64,000 nucleotides of DNA, taken from positions 620,001 to 684,000 of the forward strand of contig OY761541.1 of NCBI GenBank assembly GCA_963664625.1, in the 5' to 3' direction. Shown piece after piece: positions 7,787 to 16,039 of the stretch. This DNA is from CBDCFV01 sp963664625 (GTDB lineage Bacteria > Chloroflexota > Dehalococcoidia > Lucifugimonadales > UBA3495). The stretch's first letter is position 1. Every line of letters begins with the position of its first letter. The notes under the pieces are model-generated. The model saw nothing but the letters and a program-made list of their open reading frames with translations, ran no database searches and was not told where the DNA came from. The position numbers were made by a program, and so were the translations under genes.

Positions 7787-8716
7787 ATGAAAATAGGTGT
7801 AATGGGCACCGGCGGCGTAGGCGGCTATTTCGGCGGACTACTGGCCCGCGACGGCCACGAGGTTACTTTCGTCGCCAGGGGCGCGCACCTGGCTGCCATT
7901 CAGGAGCATGGCCTGCGCGTGGAAAGCGTCAACGACGGCACGTTCCAAGCCCCGGGCAAGGCCTTGGAAGACACCTTTGCGGCGGGCATCCAGGACCTCG
8001 TTCTCTTCAACGTGAAGATGTACCAGAACGCCGCTGCCATCGAAGCCACCCGGCCCATGGTCGGACCCGATACGGTGGTACTCACCCTGCAAAACGGGAT
8101 CGACAACGGCGACCAGTTGGCCGACGCCTTGGGGTGCGAGCCGGTGATGATCGGATCGGCCTACATGGAAGGCCGGATAGTCGCCCCCGGAGTCGTCTCG
8201 CAGGCCGGTCCGGGCATTGCCAGTTTCGGCGAAATGGAGCCGGGAATCACCGAGCGGGGAGAACGGCTGCTGGAGGTATTCAAGCACGCCAACTGGCGCG
8301 TCGAGCTTCAGGAAAACATGCCGGGAATGCTCTGGAAGAAGTACGCCTACATCGCCGGGTCCGCGGCGGTCAACGCCGCCACCAACTCGGTATACGAGGA
8401 GATGCGCACCATACCGGAAACCCGGCAATTGATCCAGCAGGCCATCGAAGAGGTGCTGGCGGTGGGCCGCGCCAGGGGCGCGCCCATCATGGACGACTCA
8501 CTGGAATGGGCCATGGCCTCCCTGGACCGCTTCCCCGCCGACGGCAGGGCCTCCCTGGCCAAGGACTTCACCGACGGCCGCCCGGTAGAGCTGGAGGGCA
8601 TCACCGGCACGGCGGTGCGCATGGGCCGCGAGGCGGGCGTGCCAACCCCGGTCAACGACGCCCTCTACGCCATCCTGAAACCGTGGGCGTTAAGGATCGA
8701 GGCGGCCTTGGGTTAG
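7787..8716 (+). CDS. 2-dehydropantoate 2-reductase family (ApbA/PanE-like) oxidoreductase
   Basis: A 309-residue NADPH-dependent ketoacid reductase-like protein. The Rossmann motif GTGGVGGYFGGLLA is at residues 7-20. The family's conserved lysine lies in NVKMYQ (about residue 81), followed by LTLQNGIDN, and the second-domain segment MLWKKYAYIAGSAAVNAATN has the conserved K and N. ApbA/PanE enzymes reduce ketopantoate for CoA synthesis, but many paralogs act on other 2-oxoacids, and the catabolic setting here makes the pantothenate role uncertain. A strong AAAGGAGG lies upstream of the ATG. It is probably co-transcribed with the amidohydrolase 78 nt downstream. Confidence 0.9.
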   Translation: MKIGVMGTGGVGGYFGGLLARDGHEVTFVARGAHLAAIQEHGLRVESVNDGTFQAPGKALEDTFAAGIQDLVLFNVKMYQNAAAIEATRPMVGPDTVVLTLQNGIDNGDQLADALGCEPVMIGSAYMEGRIVAPGVVSQAGPGIASFGEMEPGITERGERLLEVFKHANWRVELQENMPGMLWKKYAYIAGSAAVNAATNSVYEEMRTIPETRQLIQQAIEEVLAVGRARGAPIMDDSLEWAMASLDRFPADGRASLAKDFTDGRPVELEGITGTAVRMGREAGVPTPVNDALYAILKPWALRIEAALG

Positions 8717-8794
8717 TAATTCGCCAGCGGCAGAACCTTCTCATACCCTTATGCTATGATTGGGCTATGATACTAATGCAACGGAGGCGTCATC

Positions 8795-9817
8795 ATGCCG
8801 TTCGGAGGTAATGACTGGCTGGACTTGACCACGGAACCCGTCCTGGAGCCGGAAATCCCCATCTGCGACCCCCACCACCACTTCTGGGACTTCAGGACCG
8901 AGCGTATCCCCTACCAACGCTACCTGCTGCACGAACTGGCCGACGACATCAACAGCGCCGGCAACGTCCGCTCCACGGTGTTCGTCGAAGCCAGGGCCAT
9001 GTACCGGGCCAGCGGCCCCGAAGAGATGCGCCCCGTGGGCGAGGTCGAGTTCGTTCAAGGCTTGGCCGCCGCCAGCAACACAGGCCTGTACGGGCCAGGG
9101 CAAGCCGCCGCGGCCATCGTCGGCCACGCCAACCTCAACCTTGGCGACGGCGTCAAGCCGGTGCTGGAGGCCCTGCAAGCCGCCAGCCCCAACCGCTTCC
9201 GGGGCATCCGTCATTCGGTCACTTGGGACGACAGCCCGGAGATAGTCAACACAGCCCTACACCGGGCACCCGGACAGTTGCGCACCGACCAGTTCCGCGC
9301 CGGCGCCAAGGTGCTGTCGGACATGGGGATGTCCTTGGAAGGCTGGATGTACTTTCACCAGATGCCCGATCTGGCCGATTTCGCCAAGGCCGTACCCGAC
9401 CTGACCATCATCCTGAACCACATAGGCGGTCTTATGCGAATCGGTCCCTACGCGGGCCGTAACGAAGAAGTGCTGGCCCAGTGGAGGAAGGGCATCGACG
9501 CCGTGGCGGAATGCCCCAACGTGAACATGAAGCTGGGCGGCATGGGTATGCCCGCCAACGGGTTCGACTGGCACACCAGGGACACGCCCATAGGCTCCGA
9601 AGAGTTGGCCGAGGCTATGGCCCCATTTATGGACTATTGCATCGAGAAGTTCGGCCCCAACCGGTGCATGTTCGAAAGCAACTTCCCCGTGGACAAGGTC
9701 TCCTACTCTTACAACGTCATGTACAACGCCTTCAAACGCCTGTCCAAGGGCTATTCGGCCTCGGAACGCGCCGACATGTTCCACGACACCGCCGTGCGCG
9801 TGTACCGGATTGAGTAG
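8795..9817 (+). CDS. Amidohydrolase-2 family (lactonase-like) TIM-barrel hydrolase
   Basis: A 340-residue member of the amidohydrolase-related family that includes 2-pyrone-4,6-dicarboxylate and sugar lactonases. Seen: the N-terminal metal or substrate motif ICDPHHHFWDF (about residues 27-37), GHANLNLGD, RGIRHSVTW, the strand ILNHIGG and the C-terminal FESNFPVDK with its catalytic Asp. GGAGG precedes the ATG at 8795. The TAG stop codon belongs to a GTAGGGGT repeat that begins there. It may hydrolyse a lactone in a ring-cleavage or sugar-acid pathway; the substrate is not known. Confidence 0.9.
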   Translation: MPFGGNDWLDLTTEPVLEPEIPICDPHHHFWDFRTERIPYQRYLLHELADDINSAGNVRSTVFVEARAMYRASGPEEMRPVGEVEFVQGLAAASNTGLYGPGQAAAAIVGHANLNLGDGVKPVLEALQAASPNRFRGIRHSVTWDDSPEIVNTALHRAPGQLRTDQFRAGAKVLSDMGMSLEGWMYFHQMPDLADFAKAVPDLTIILNHIGGLMRIGPYAGRNEEVLAQWRKGIDAVAECPNVNMKLGGMGMPANGFDWHTRDTPIGSEELAEAMAPFMDYCIEKFGPNRCMFESNFPVDKVSYSYNVMYNAFKRLSKGYSASERADMFHDTAVRVYRIE

Positions 9818-9918
9818 GGGTAGGCCTTGTGCCTACCCTTGGGCGCTCCAGGCTTCCGTGATAAGGAGCGCGGGCTTCCAGCCCGCTTCATCTATCGCAG
9901 GCGTCCCGCCTGCGCTCC
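9814..9918. repeat. Intergenic repeat cluster (GTAGGGGY and GCGGGCTTCCAGCCCGC families)
   Basis: It starts with GTAGGGGTAGGCCTTGTGCC at 9814, whose TAG is the stop of the amidohydrolase. It continues with two short hairpins, GCGGGCTTCCAGCCCGC (about 9867-9883) and GCAGGCGTCCCGCCTGC (about 9897-9913). No gene was seen between 9818 and 10025; open frames here only translate repeats. Confidence 0.65.
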
Positions 9919-9938
9919 AATTAACGCCGTGCGGTGTG

Positions 9939-9982
9939 TTATACGCATTCGCGGGTTCGGTGGTTTATACGCATTCGCGGGT
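9939..9982. repeat. Tandem 26-bp-period repeat TTATACGCATTCGCGGGT
   Basis: The 18-mer TTATACGCATTCGCGGGT occurs at 9939-9956 and 9965-9982. The 16-bp core TATACGCATTCGCGGG recurs in inverse orientation at 18958-18973 in another intergenic region, so this is a dispersed element. Confidence 0.7.
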
Positions 9983-10025
9983 CTTGTGCCTGCCCGGATA
10001 CTTTCCAGCCCGCAGGGGTACGCTG

Positions 10026-10580
10026 ATGACGTTACAGACCAGGCTCACTTACCAAGATTACCTGGACAGCCCGGAGACCAAGGCGCGTTACGAGATCATC
10101 GATGGTGAATTAGTCATGGCTGCCGGACCTACCCGCTCGCACCAGACCATTTCGGGCAACATCTACAGGCCAGTCCAGCGATATGTCAGCGAGCACGGGC
10201 TGGGGAACGTATGGTACGCCCCTCTCGATGTTATCGTCAGAGAACAACCGCTCAGGGTACGGCAGCCGGACCTGCTGTTCGTCAGCAACGAGAACTCCGG
10301 CATCTTGGGCGACCGTATTGAAGGTGGCCCCGACCTGGTGGTCGAGATTCTGTCGCCAAGCAACAGCCGGGTAGACATTGACGGCAAGCTCGCTGACTAC
10401 GCGCAGATCGGCGTCCGCGAATGCTGGATTGTGTCGCCTCAGGGAAGGACGGTTGAGGCGCTAGACCTGGAAGGCGGCCAGTACAGCCGCCTTTCCCTCT
10501 CCGGGCTGGGCGACACGGTAGAGTCAAGAGTCCTTCCCGGATTCCACCTGCCGGTCGCCCAGATTTTTGAAGGGGCTTAG
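10026..10580 (+). CDS. Uma2 family (DUF820) restriction-endonuclease-fold protein, copy 1
   Basis: A 184-residue Uma2 protein with the PD-(D/E)XK-like core: the N-terminal helix MTLQTRLTYQDYLDSP, YEIIDGELVMA, RQPDLLFVS (metal-binding Asp), GGPDLVVEILSPSN (Glu) and a Lys in DGKLADY, then VRECWIVSPQGRTVEA and VLPGFHLPVAQIF. Family length is about 180-200. Biological role is unknown; these genes expand in Chloroflexota, cyanobacteria and other lineages. I chose the ATG at 10026 because the family begins there. The longer in-frame extension translates the repeats upstream. Confidence 0.9.
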   Translation: MTLQTRLTYQDYLDSPETKARYEIIDGELVMAAGPTRSHQTISGNIYRPVQRYVSEHGLGNVWYAPLDVIVREQPLRVRQPDLLFVSNENSGILGDRIEGGPDLVVEILSPSNSRVDIDGKLADYAQIGVRECWIVSPQGRTVEALDLEGGQYSRLSLSGLGDTVESRVLPGFHLPVAQIFEGA

Positions 10581-10628
10581 CAACCTATCTCAAAGCCCGG
10601 TTGCGTTGCCTAAATCCGCTCCCTGACG

Positions 10629-11399
10629 CTACTGGGCCGTCAGCCCTCCATCGATAACCAACTCGCTGCCGGTCACAAACGAAGACTCATCGCTGGCAAG
10701 GTACAGGACTCCGTAAGCCACGTCTTCCGATACGCCGAGCCTGCCGATGGGGTGGCGGGCCAGGTTGAACTCCCGTCCCGCTTCGTCGGCCAGCATCCCG
10801 GCGGTCATGTCGGTGATGATAACTCCCGGGTGCACCGAGTTGGCCCGGATGCCCTCGCTGGCGTACTGGATGGCCGTCGACTTGGTCAGCAACCGGACTG
10901 CCCCCTTTGAAGCGCCATAGGCCGAGGTAGTGCCGCCAACCAGCCCGGCAACCGACGAAATATTGATGATGGAGCCTCCCCCGGCCTTTCTCATCTCCGG
11001 GATGGCGGCCTTCGTGCCCAGGAAGACGCCTTTGGCGTTCACGTCCATCACCTGGTCCCACTGGCCTTCCGTCAGGGCTTCGATTGTCATACGCTCACCG
11101 GCAGCGTTTTTGGGGCTGCCTATGCCCGCGTTGTTCACCAGCACATCCAGCTTTCCGAACCGGGCCACGGCAGCCTCAACGGCATCCTGCCAGTCCGATT
11201 CGCTGGTGACGTCCAGATGGACGTAAAGGCACTCGCCGCCGGTCTCGTTAATTTCCGCCTGTACCTGCACACCCAGGTCGTCAAGAATGTCGCCAATGAC
11301 CACCTTGGCCCCTTCCTGGGCAAACATCCTGGCTTCAACCGCGCCCTGCCCCTTGGCTCCACCGCTGATCAAAGCTACCTTGCCTTCTACTCTCGGCAT
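10629..11399 (-). CDS. SDR family oxidoreductase
   Basis: A 256-residue classical short-chain dehydrogenase/reductase. Cofactor motif SGGAKGQGAVEARMF near the N-terminus, the Asp after beta-2 (VVIGDILDD) favouring NAD, NNAGIGS, the catalytic Ser in INISSVAG, YGASK with Tyr and Lys, and VHPGVIITDM. The C-terminal GSELVIDGGLTAQ is typical. GGGAG precedes the ATG at 11399; a GTG one codon upstream is possible. It is downstream of the Rieske-fusion gene on the same strand, 57 nt away, so the two may form a transcript. Substrate unknown. Confidence 0.95.
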   Translation of the reverse strand: MPRVEGKVALISGGAKGQGAVEARMFAQEGAKVVIGDILDDLGVQVQAEINETGGECLYVHLDVTSESDWQDAVEAAVARFGKLDVLVNNAGIGSPKNAAGERMTIEALTEGQWDQVMDVNAKGVFLGTKAAIPEMRKAGGGSIINISSVAGLVGGTTSAYGASKGAVRLLTKSTAIQYASEGIRANSVHPGVIITDMTAGMLADEAGREFNLARHPIGRLGVSEDVAYGVLYLASDESSFVTGSELVIDGGLTAQ

Positions 11400-11455
11400 C
11401 ACTTCTCCCTGCTCAAGTCGGATAAGTCTCAGTCTACCGCAGGCCTGCGCAACCT

Positions 11456-13204
11456 CTACCCTTCCTGGTAAATCTCCTCGCCCCGTTGCAGGCGCAGGGC
11501 AATCTGGTAAGTCTGGCCCACGGCCCTGGGTGTGGGCGAGTGGGCGGCCAAAAATCTGGACATGCCTATCAGGACCTTCCGACCGGCGTCGGAACCTTTT
11601 CGCAGCCCGAACTGCTTGAAACCGGCGTCCACCAGTTGGAACGAGTGGAACCCGGCGTCTTCCCTCAGCATCAACCGGCCCAGGGTATTGAGCAACGGGC
11701 CGGGCTGTCCGGCGCCGGTCAGGTATTGGGACACAAGCTGGGCCACCTCGTCTACCTGCTGCCGGACATCGGCTCGTTCCAGCAATTGCGAAAGCAGCGC
11801 GTCGGCGTCGATGGGGCCTTCGCCCGTGTTCGGTATTCGTTGCGGCGGCATGTTCAGGAACCTGTCCAAGTAGATGCTTATGGCAACGTCGAAAACCGCT
11901 CGCACCAGTTCGACGGAGGGCGCCCGCCGCAACGCCATGTGCACCGCGTTGGCGGCGGTCAGCGTGTTATGGACGGTGTCCCAGTCACGGAACTCGTTGG
12001 AAGTGTGGAAGTGGGCCATCCTCAGGAACGCTGCGTAGACCACCGTAGAGCCGAGAGCTTCAGCAGTGGCTCCTCCGGCTATCGCCGCCTTGATACTGTC
12101 GATGATTGCAGCGGGGTCGTCGCCCAGCATGACTGCGGCAAGCGCTTCCTCGTCATGCCACTCGCCCTCTCTGGCCCTGCCCTGCTCCCACAGCCTCGGC
12201 AGTTCCTCCCTTGCCTTCCAGACCATCGACGCCAAGTCTATGGGAGTGCGCCAGGAGCTTAATTCTTGGCTGCGGCGGGCGCGGGCCATGCCGTGGGTCA
12301 AGCTGGTCAGCACATGTCCCGCGTGGTCCCAGCCGATATGGTCCAGCAGTTCGAAGGCCTTGTTAGCGAAGTCCACCGTGTGCCCGGCGTCCAGGTAGAT
12401 ATGGTCGGTGGCGGCGGCGAACACCATGTCGGCAATGGTTGTCTGAGGAAACCTCAGCTCTATCGCCGTGTGCAGGCACCGCTCGGCGCCATCGTCATCC
12501 CGCACCTCGATGAAGTTGCGGAACCAGTTCTTGAACACCTCCGGCCTCGTCTCTCCGCCGGGCAACGGCTCCACGATGAACCGGGGCGCTTTGCCCGCGC
12601 ATTCCCGGGCCACGTGCATCAACCCCTGGTACAACGCCCGCGGCCGGTCGTCCTCGTTCAACTCCGGCAGTACGTTGGCCATGCAGGTCAACATGCTCAT
12701 GGCCGCGCCCCATCCGTCGGCCGAGTATTCGGTGCCGAACCGGGCGCCTATTCCCAGGGCCGTTCGATAATCGCAGCCGGCCGCTTGAAGGCCGAGGACC
12801 GCCTTGGCGATCACCAGCCTGATGTTGTGCTGCATCCCGTCCTGGAGGCGGGCCGACCAGTGGACGACCTCATCACGGGGCGCGGGCTGCGGGTCCACCC
12901 AGACCACGCCGTCGGCGACGTTGACCGGATAGCTGCGGACGTCATCCGCGAAGGGATTGAAAGTGCCGCCGCTGGCGAGATCGAACCTGGCGTGATGCCA
13001 GTGACAGGTCAGGATGCCGTCCTTGACGCTTCCCCGGTCGAGGGGAAAGCCCATGTGGGGGCAGCGGTTGTCCACCGCGAACAACTCTCCGTCATGGTGG
13101 AACACCGCGATGGCGTGACCGCCGCCGGTGACCACCGTGCAACCACGCGTCTTGATTTCCTCGATAGTCCCCGCTCTTATTTGACCGGCTATGGTAGTAG
13201 TCAT
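11456..13204 (-). CDS. Rieske [2Fe-2S] domain fused to a large helical domain
   Basis: A 582-residue protein. Residues 10-105 form a Rieske ferredoxin domain with cluster ligands C48-x-H50 and C67-x2-H70 (CPHMGFPLDRG, then CHWHHARFDL). The remaining ~470 residues look all-helical and contain recurring His-rich stretches (ATDHIYLDAGHTVDF, LDHIGWDHAGHVL, RMAHFHTSNEFRDWDTVHN). The domain is unlike the catalytic domain of ring-hydroxylating dioxygenase alpha subunits: I do not see its 2-His-1-carboxylate D/E-x-x-H-x4-H pattern. The fusion suggests a redox enzyme in which the Rieske centre feeds electrons to an unidentified site. A questin-oxidase-like fold is one guess. The flavin monooxygenase gene lies directly upstream. 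Confidence 0.85.
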   Translation of the reverse strand: MTTTIAGQIRAGTIEEIKTRGCTVVTGGGHAIAVFHHDGELFAVDNRCPHMGFPLDRGSVKDGILTCHWHHARFDLASGGTFNPFADDVRSYPVNVADGVVWVDPQPAPRDEVVHWSARLQDGMQHNIRLVIAKAVLGLQAAGCDYRTALGIGARFGTEYSADGWGAAMSMLTCMANVLPELNEDDRPRALYQGLMHVARECAGKAPRFIVEPLPGGETRPEVFKNWFRNFIEVRDDDGAERCLHTAIELRFPQTTIADMVFAAATDHIYLDAGHTVDFANKAFELLDHIGWDHAGHVLTSLTHGMARARRSQELSSWRTPIDLASMVWKAREELPRLWEQGRAREGEWHDEEALAAVMLGDDPAAIIDSIKAAIAGGATAEALGSTVVYAAFLRMAHFHTSNEFRDWDTVHNTLTAANAVHMALRRAPSVELVRAVFDVAISIYLDRFLNMPPQRIPNTGEGPIDADALLSQLLERADVRQQVDEVAQLVSQYLTGAGQPGPLLNTLGRLMLREDAGFHSFQLVDAGFKQFGLRKGSDAGRKVLIGMSRFLAAHSPTPRAVGQTYQIALRLQRGEEIYQEG

Positions 13205-13233
13205 GACAACACCTCCCGGGACGATTGGGGCAA

Positions 13234-14340
13234 TCAGCTTCCGGTCAGATCGGCCACCTGCGGCATCACCTTCTCAGTCAGCAGCCTCATGCTCTTCTCG
13301 TAGGCCGCCCTGTTTTCCGAGTGGTCGAAAGTGAGCCAGAGCAGGGTGCCGAACCCGCCGACCATTTTGTACAGGTCCCGCAGTTTTTGGGCCACGGTAT
13401 CCGGCGACCCTACCAGCCACAGGTGGTCCAGCATGTACTCCACCGTGACCGCCTCGTCGGGGATGCTCTCGTCGTGCTTCATTGCCCGCGTAAAGGGGTA
13501 CGGGCCGAAGGAGAAGAGAGGGTGCAGGTAGTCCCGCCACGCCCGGCCCAACATGCCGTTGAGGGCGCCGTCCCGCGCCTCTTCGTCGGTGTCGGCAACC
13601 CAGACGTCTCTTACTATGCGCCACGTCTCCCTGGAAGGCGGTTCCAGCCCGCTTTCCCGCGCTCCTTCTTCCACTACGTCCCAGTGGCTGGCCATGTATA
13701 CGGCGTTAAGTCCCAGGCTCAACGGGATGTAACCCCGCTCACCGGCTATCCTCAGAGTCTGCGAACCGGGGCTGGCAGCGGCCACTCCAATGGGCGGGTG
13801 AGGCTTCTGGTAGGGACCCAAAAAGGTCTTCAACGTGGCGAACTCGTAGTCTTTCGGGTCCGGGATGTCGAAGTTCCAGAACTTCCCCTTGTAGTGGAAG
13901 GGACCGTCCAGGTGCTCCCAGATGCTCAGTATGATGTCCAGCGACTCCCGCGTCATCTCCCGGTGCTGCCCGGCGTTCATGTCCACGCCGAACAACTCGT
14001 GGTCAGACTGCAACCCTCCGGACCCTATGCCGAACATGAAGCGCCCCTGGGCCATGTGGTCCAGGTACGCCACCCGGTGGGCCAGCTCTATGGGATTGTG
14101 GAAGGGCAACAGGTGCGCCCCCGACGCCAGCTTGATGTTCTTGGTCTGCATCAACGCTTGGGCGATAAGCAGGTCCGGGGCCGGCACAGGCTCCCACGGA
14201 GCGGTGAAATGCTCGCCGATCCACGCTTCGCTGAACCCCAGGCCGTCGGCCAAGCGCAGGCATTCCAGGTCCCACTTGTGGGCTTCAAACGTTGGCCGTT
14301 CCGGCGGATGGGACGGCATCATGAACATTCCAACCTTCAT
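13234..14340 (-). CDS. Luciferase-like (LLM class) flavin-dependent monooxygenase, copy 1
   Basis: A 368-residue F420/FMN-type TIM-barrel oxidoreductase. Family segments: MKVGMFMMPSHPPER, SEAWIGEHFT, the sugar-phosphate binding area IKLASGAHLLPFHNPIELA, YLDHMAQGRFMFGIGSGG and the C-terminal LWLVGSPDTVAQKL. These enzymes use reduced flavin and O2 to attack organic substrates. I chose ATG 14340 because GGAGAG precedes it and the family starts there; a longer in-frame extension adds 45 unrelated residues. It sits upstream of the Rieske-fusion gene with a 29-nt gap, suggesting co-transcription. Confidence 0.95.
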   Translation of the reverse strand: MKVGMFMMPSHPPERPTFEAHKWDLECLRLADGLGFSEAWIGEHFTAPWEPVPAPDLLIAQALMQTKNIKLASGAHLLPFHNPIELAHRVAYLDHMAQGRFMFGIGSGGLQSDHELFGVDMNAGQHREMTRESLDIILSIWEHLDGPFHYKGKFWNFDIPDPKDYEFATLKTFLGPYQKPHPPIGVAAASPGSQTLRIAGERGYIPLSLGLNAVYMASHWDVVEEGARESGLEPPSRETWRIVRDVWVADTDEEARDGALNGMLGRAWRDYLHPLFSFGPYPFTRAMKHDESIPDEAVTVEYMLDHLWLVGSPDTVAQKLRDLYKMVGGFGTLLWLTFDHSENRAAYEKSMRLLTEKVMPQVADLTGS

Positions 14341-14571
14341 AATCTCTCCGCGCCTCTGGTATAGTCTTTGGGGCTTATTGACCGGGAAGTCCCGGCTTGC
14401 GGCGCCGTCAATGTCGGACGCCCACGCCACGCGGCCTTTACGGGAATAGTACGCCGGAGGGGACTCCTTGTCCATTGCAGCATCGAGACCTCAGGGCAAT
14501 CTGCGGCTGTCGTCTGACCGGCGAAGAACGAAGCAACCTGGAGGGAAAGCACGAGACTAGAGTACAAATGG

Positions 14572-15984
14572 GTGCTGTTGTCCGTGGTGGGTTTCGGAAG
14601 CCTGTTAAGCATCATGGACTTCGGCATAATCGCCATCGGCTTTCCCGCCTTGATCGTCGATTTCCAGACCGATGCCAACGTCATAGTCTGGCTGGCGCTC
14701 GCCTACTACCTGGGAAGCACGGCGCCCCTCCTTACCCTTGGCTGGGTATCCGACACCATAGGCCGGACGAAGGTCTACGTGTGGGGCGTCATCGTCGTCA
14801 TCGTGAGCCTCGCCCTGGCCTCCTTGGCCCAGGACGTCAACCAGCTTATAGCCGCCCGGGTGCTGACGGCCTTCGGCCACTCTATGGTGCTGGCCAACGA
14901 CAACGCGCTGATTACCCAGGACTTCCCGCCCCACGAGCGGGGAATTGCCCAAGGCATCAACAACATGGCGCTCGGTGTGGGCATCGGGGGCGGCTACTAC
15001 CTGGGCGGGCTGCTGATTGACTACCTGGACTGGAGGGCCCTCTTCTGGGCCCGCATCCCGGCCCACGTGCTTTGGGTATTCGTGGCTTGGCGCTATTTGA
15101 GGAACGACCCCCTTCCCGTCGTTCCCGCGAAGGCGGGAACCACGCCGGGCGCAGGCCCGGTGGGGCAGCGAGGCCCCATACGCATAGACTTCGCCGGCGC
15201 AATTGTCCTTACCGCGGCGATGATCACCGGACTGCTGGCCATCAACCAAGCCGACGAACTGGGCTTCTTTTCTACGCTGGAGTTCTCACTGCTCATGCTC
15301 ACCGCCGGATTTCTCGCGGTGCTGGTGGTCATCGAACGGCTGGCGTCAGCGCCTATCATCGAAATCAAGCTGTTCGCCAGCAAGGTCTTCTCTTCGGGCG
15401 TGGTGGCCCAGATATTCATTCAGATAGCCCACGGCGGATGGAATTTCCTGTCGCCCTTTTTCCTCATCCAGGGCCTTGGCTTCTCGGCTACGCTGGCCGG
15501 CTTGGCGATATTACCCTTTCACTTGGCCCGGCTGGTTTTCTCCCCGGTGGGCGGGATCATGGCCGACAAGTTGGGGACTCTTTGGCCGTCGCTTCTGGGC
15601 TTGGTGTTGCTGGCCGGAGGACTTTTGGTGTTGGGTTACCTGGGATTCACCGCCTCCATTTGGCTCATCGTGCTGGCCATCACGGTCAGCGGGGCCGGCT
15701 TGTCCATCGCCGTTCCTGCCAACAACATCGCCATCATGGGTTACGTGCCCAGGGAATACCTCAGCAGCGCTGCCGGTTTCCTCGCCACCAGCCGGGTGAT
15801 TGGCACGGCCATCGGCACCGCATTGGGCGCCGCCGTGTATACGAGGTCCCTTGGCTGGCCGATATTGACCGCGCCCGGCGGTGCTTCCCCGTCGGTGGTG
15901 GCGGCCTTTGGCGATGCCATCATAATTGTGTCCCTGGCATCTTTCGTAGGACTTTTAACTATCTTGTGGCGGGGCCGGGCCTAG
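14572..15984 (+). CDS. MFS transporter (DHA2-like) with an in-frame repeat insertion
   Basis: A 470-residue hydrophobic protein with about 12-14 predicted membrane segments. It has the MFS motif WVSDTIGRTKVYVWG after the second segment, QGINNMALGVGIGGGYYLGG, and LATSRVIGTAIGTALGAAVY near the end. Drug:H+ antiporter-like transport of a small molecule is inferred. The start is uncertain: a GTG at 14572 opens directly into the first helix, and the frame stays open upstream (RLEYKW), where GGAGGG precedes a possible ACG start. Residues 184-202, in the central loop, are encoded by palindromic repeats (VPAKAGT and following), so this loop is an insertion. Confidence 0.88.
   Translation: MLLSVVGFGSLLSIMDFGIIAIGFPALIVDFQTDANVIVWLALAYYLGSTAPLLTLGWVSDTIGRTKVYVWGVIVVIVSLALASLAQDVNQLIAARVLTAFGHSMVLANDNALITQDFPPHERGIAQGINNMALGVGIGGGYYLGGLLIDYLDWRALFWARIPAHVLWVFVAWRYLRNDPLPVVPAKAGTTPGAGPVGQRGPIRIDFAGAIVLTAAMITGLLAINQADELGFFSTLEFSLLMLTAGFLAVLVVIERLASAPIIEIKLFASKVFSSGVVAQIFIQIAHGGWNFLSPFFLIQGLGFSATLAGLAILPFHLARLVFSPVGGIMADKLGTLWPSLLGLVLLAGGLLVLGYLGFTASIWLIVLAITVSGAGLSIAVPANNIAIMGYVPREYLSSAAGFLATSRVIGTAIGTALGAAVYTRSLGWPILTAPGGASPSVVAAFGDAIIIVSLASFVGLLTILWRGRA
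15121..15177. repeat. dRS3-like palindrome plus two hairpins inside the MFS gene, copy 2
   Basis: GTTCCCGCGAAGGCGGGAAC (15121-15140) is a perfect 8-bp stem. It is followed by two more hairpins, CCGGGCGCAGGCCCGG and GGGGCAGCGAGGCCCC, up to 15177. All three are read in frame in the loop between the two halves of the transporter. Confidence 0.8.
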
Positions 15985-16039
15985 CCTAAAATCTTGCCCA
16001 ACAACCTAATCGGCTCCAGGAACCCAACCGAGGAACGAG

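Noticed and set aside
9810..10025. N-terminal 72-residue extension of the Uma2 gene and overlapping small frames
   Set aside because: The segment is made of intergenic repeats; the family's conserved N-terminus begins at the ATG at 10026.
14397..15020. Plus-strand frame overlapping the 5' part of the MFS gene in another phase
   Set aside because: Arg/Gly/Pro-rich shadow translation; the MFS frame explains the region.
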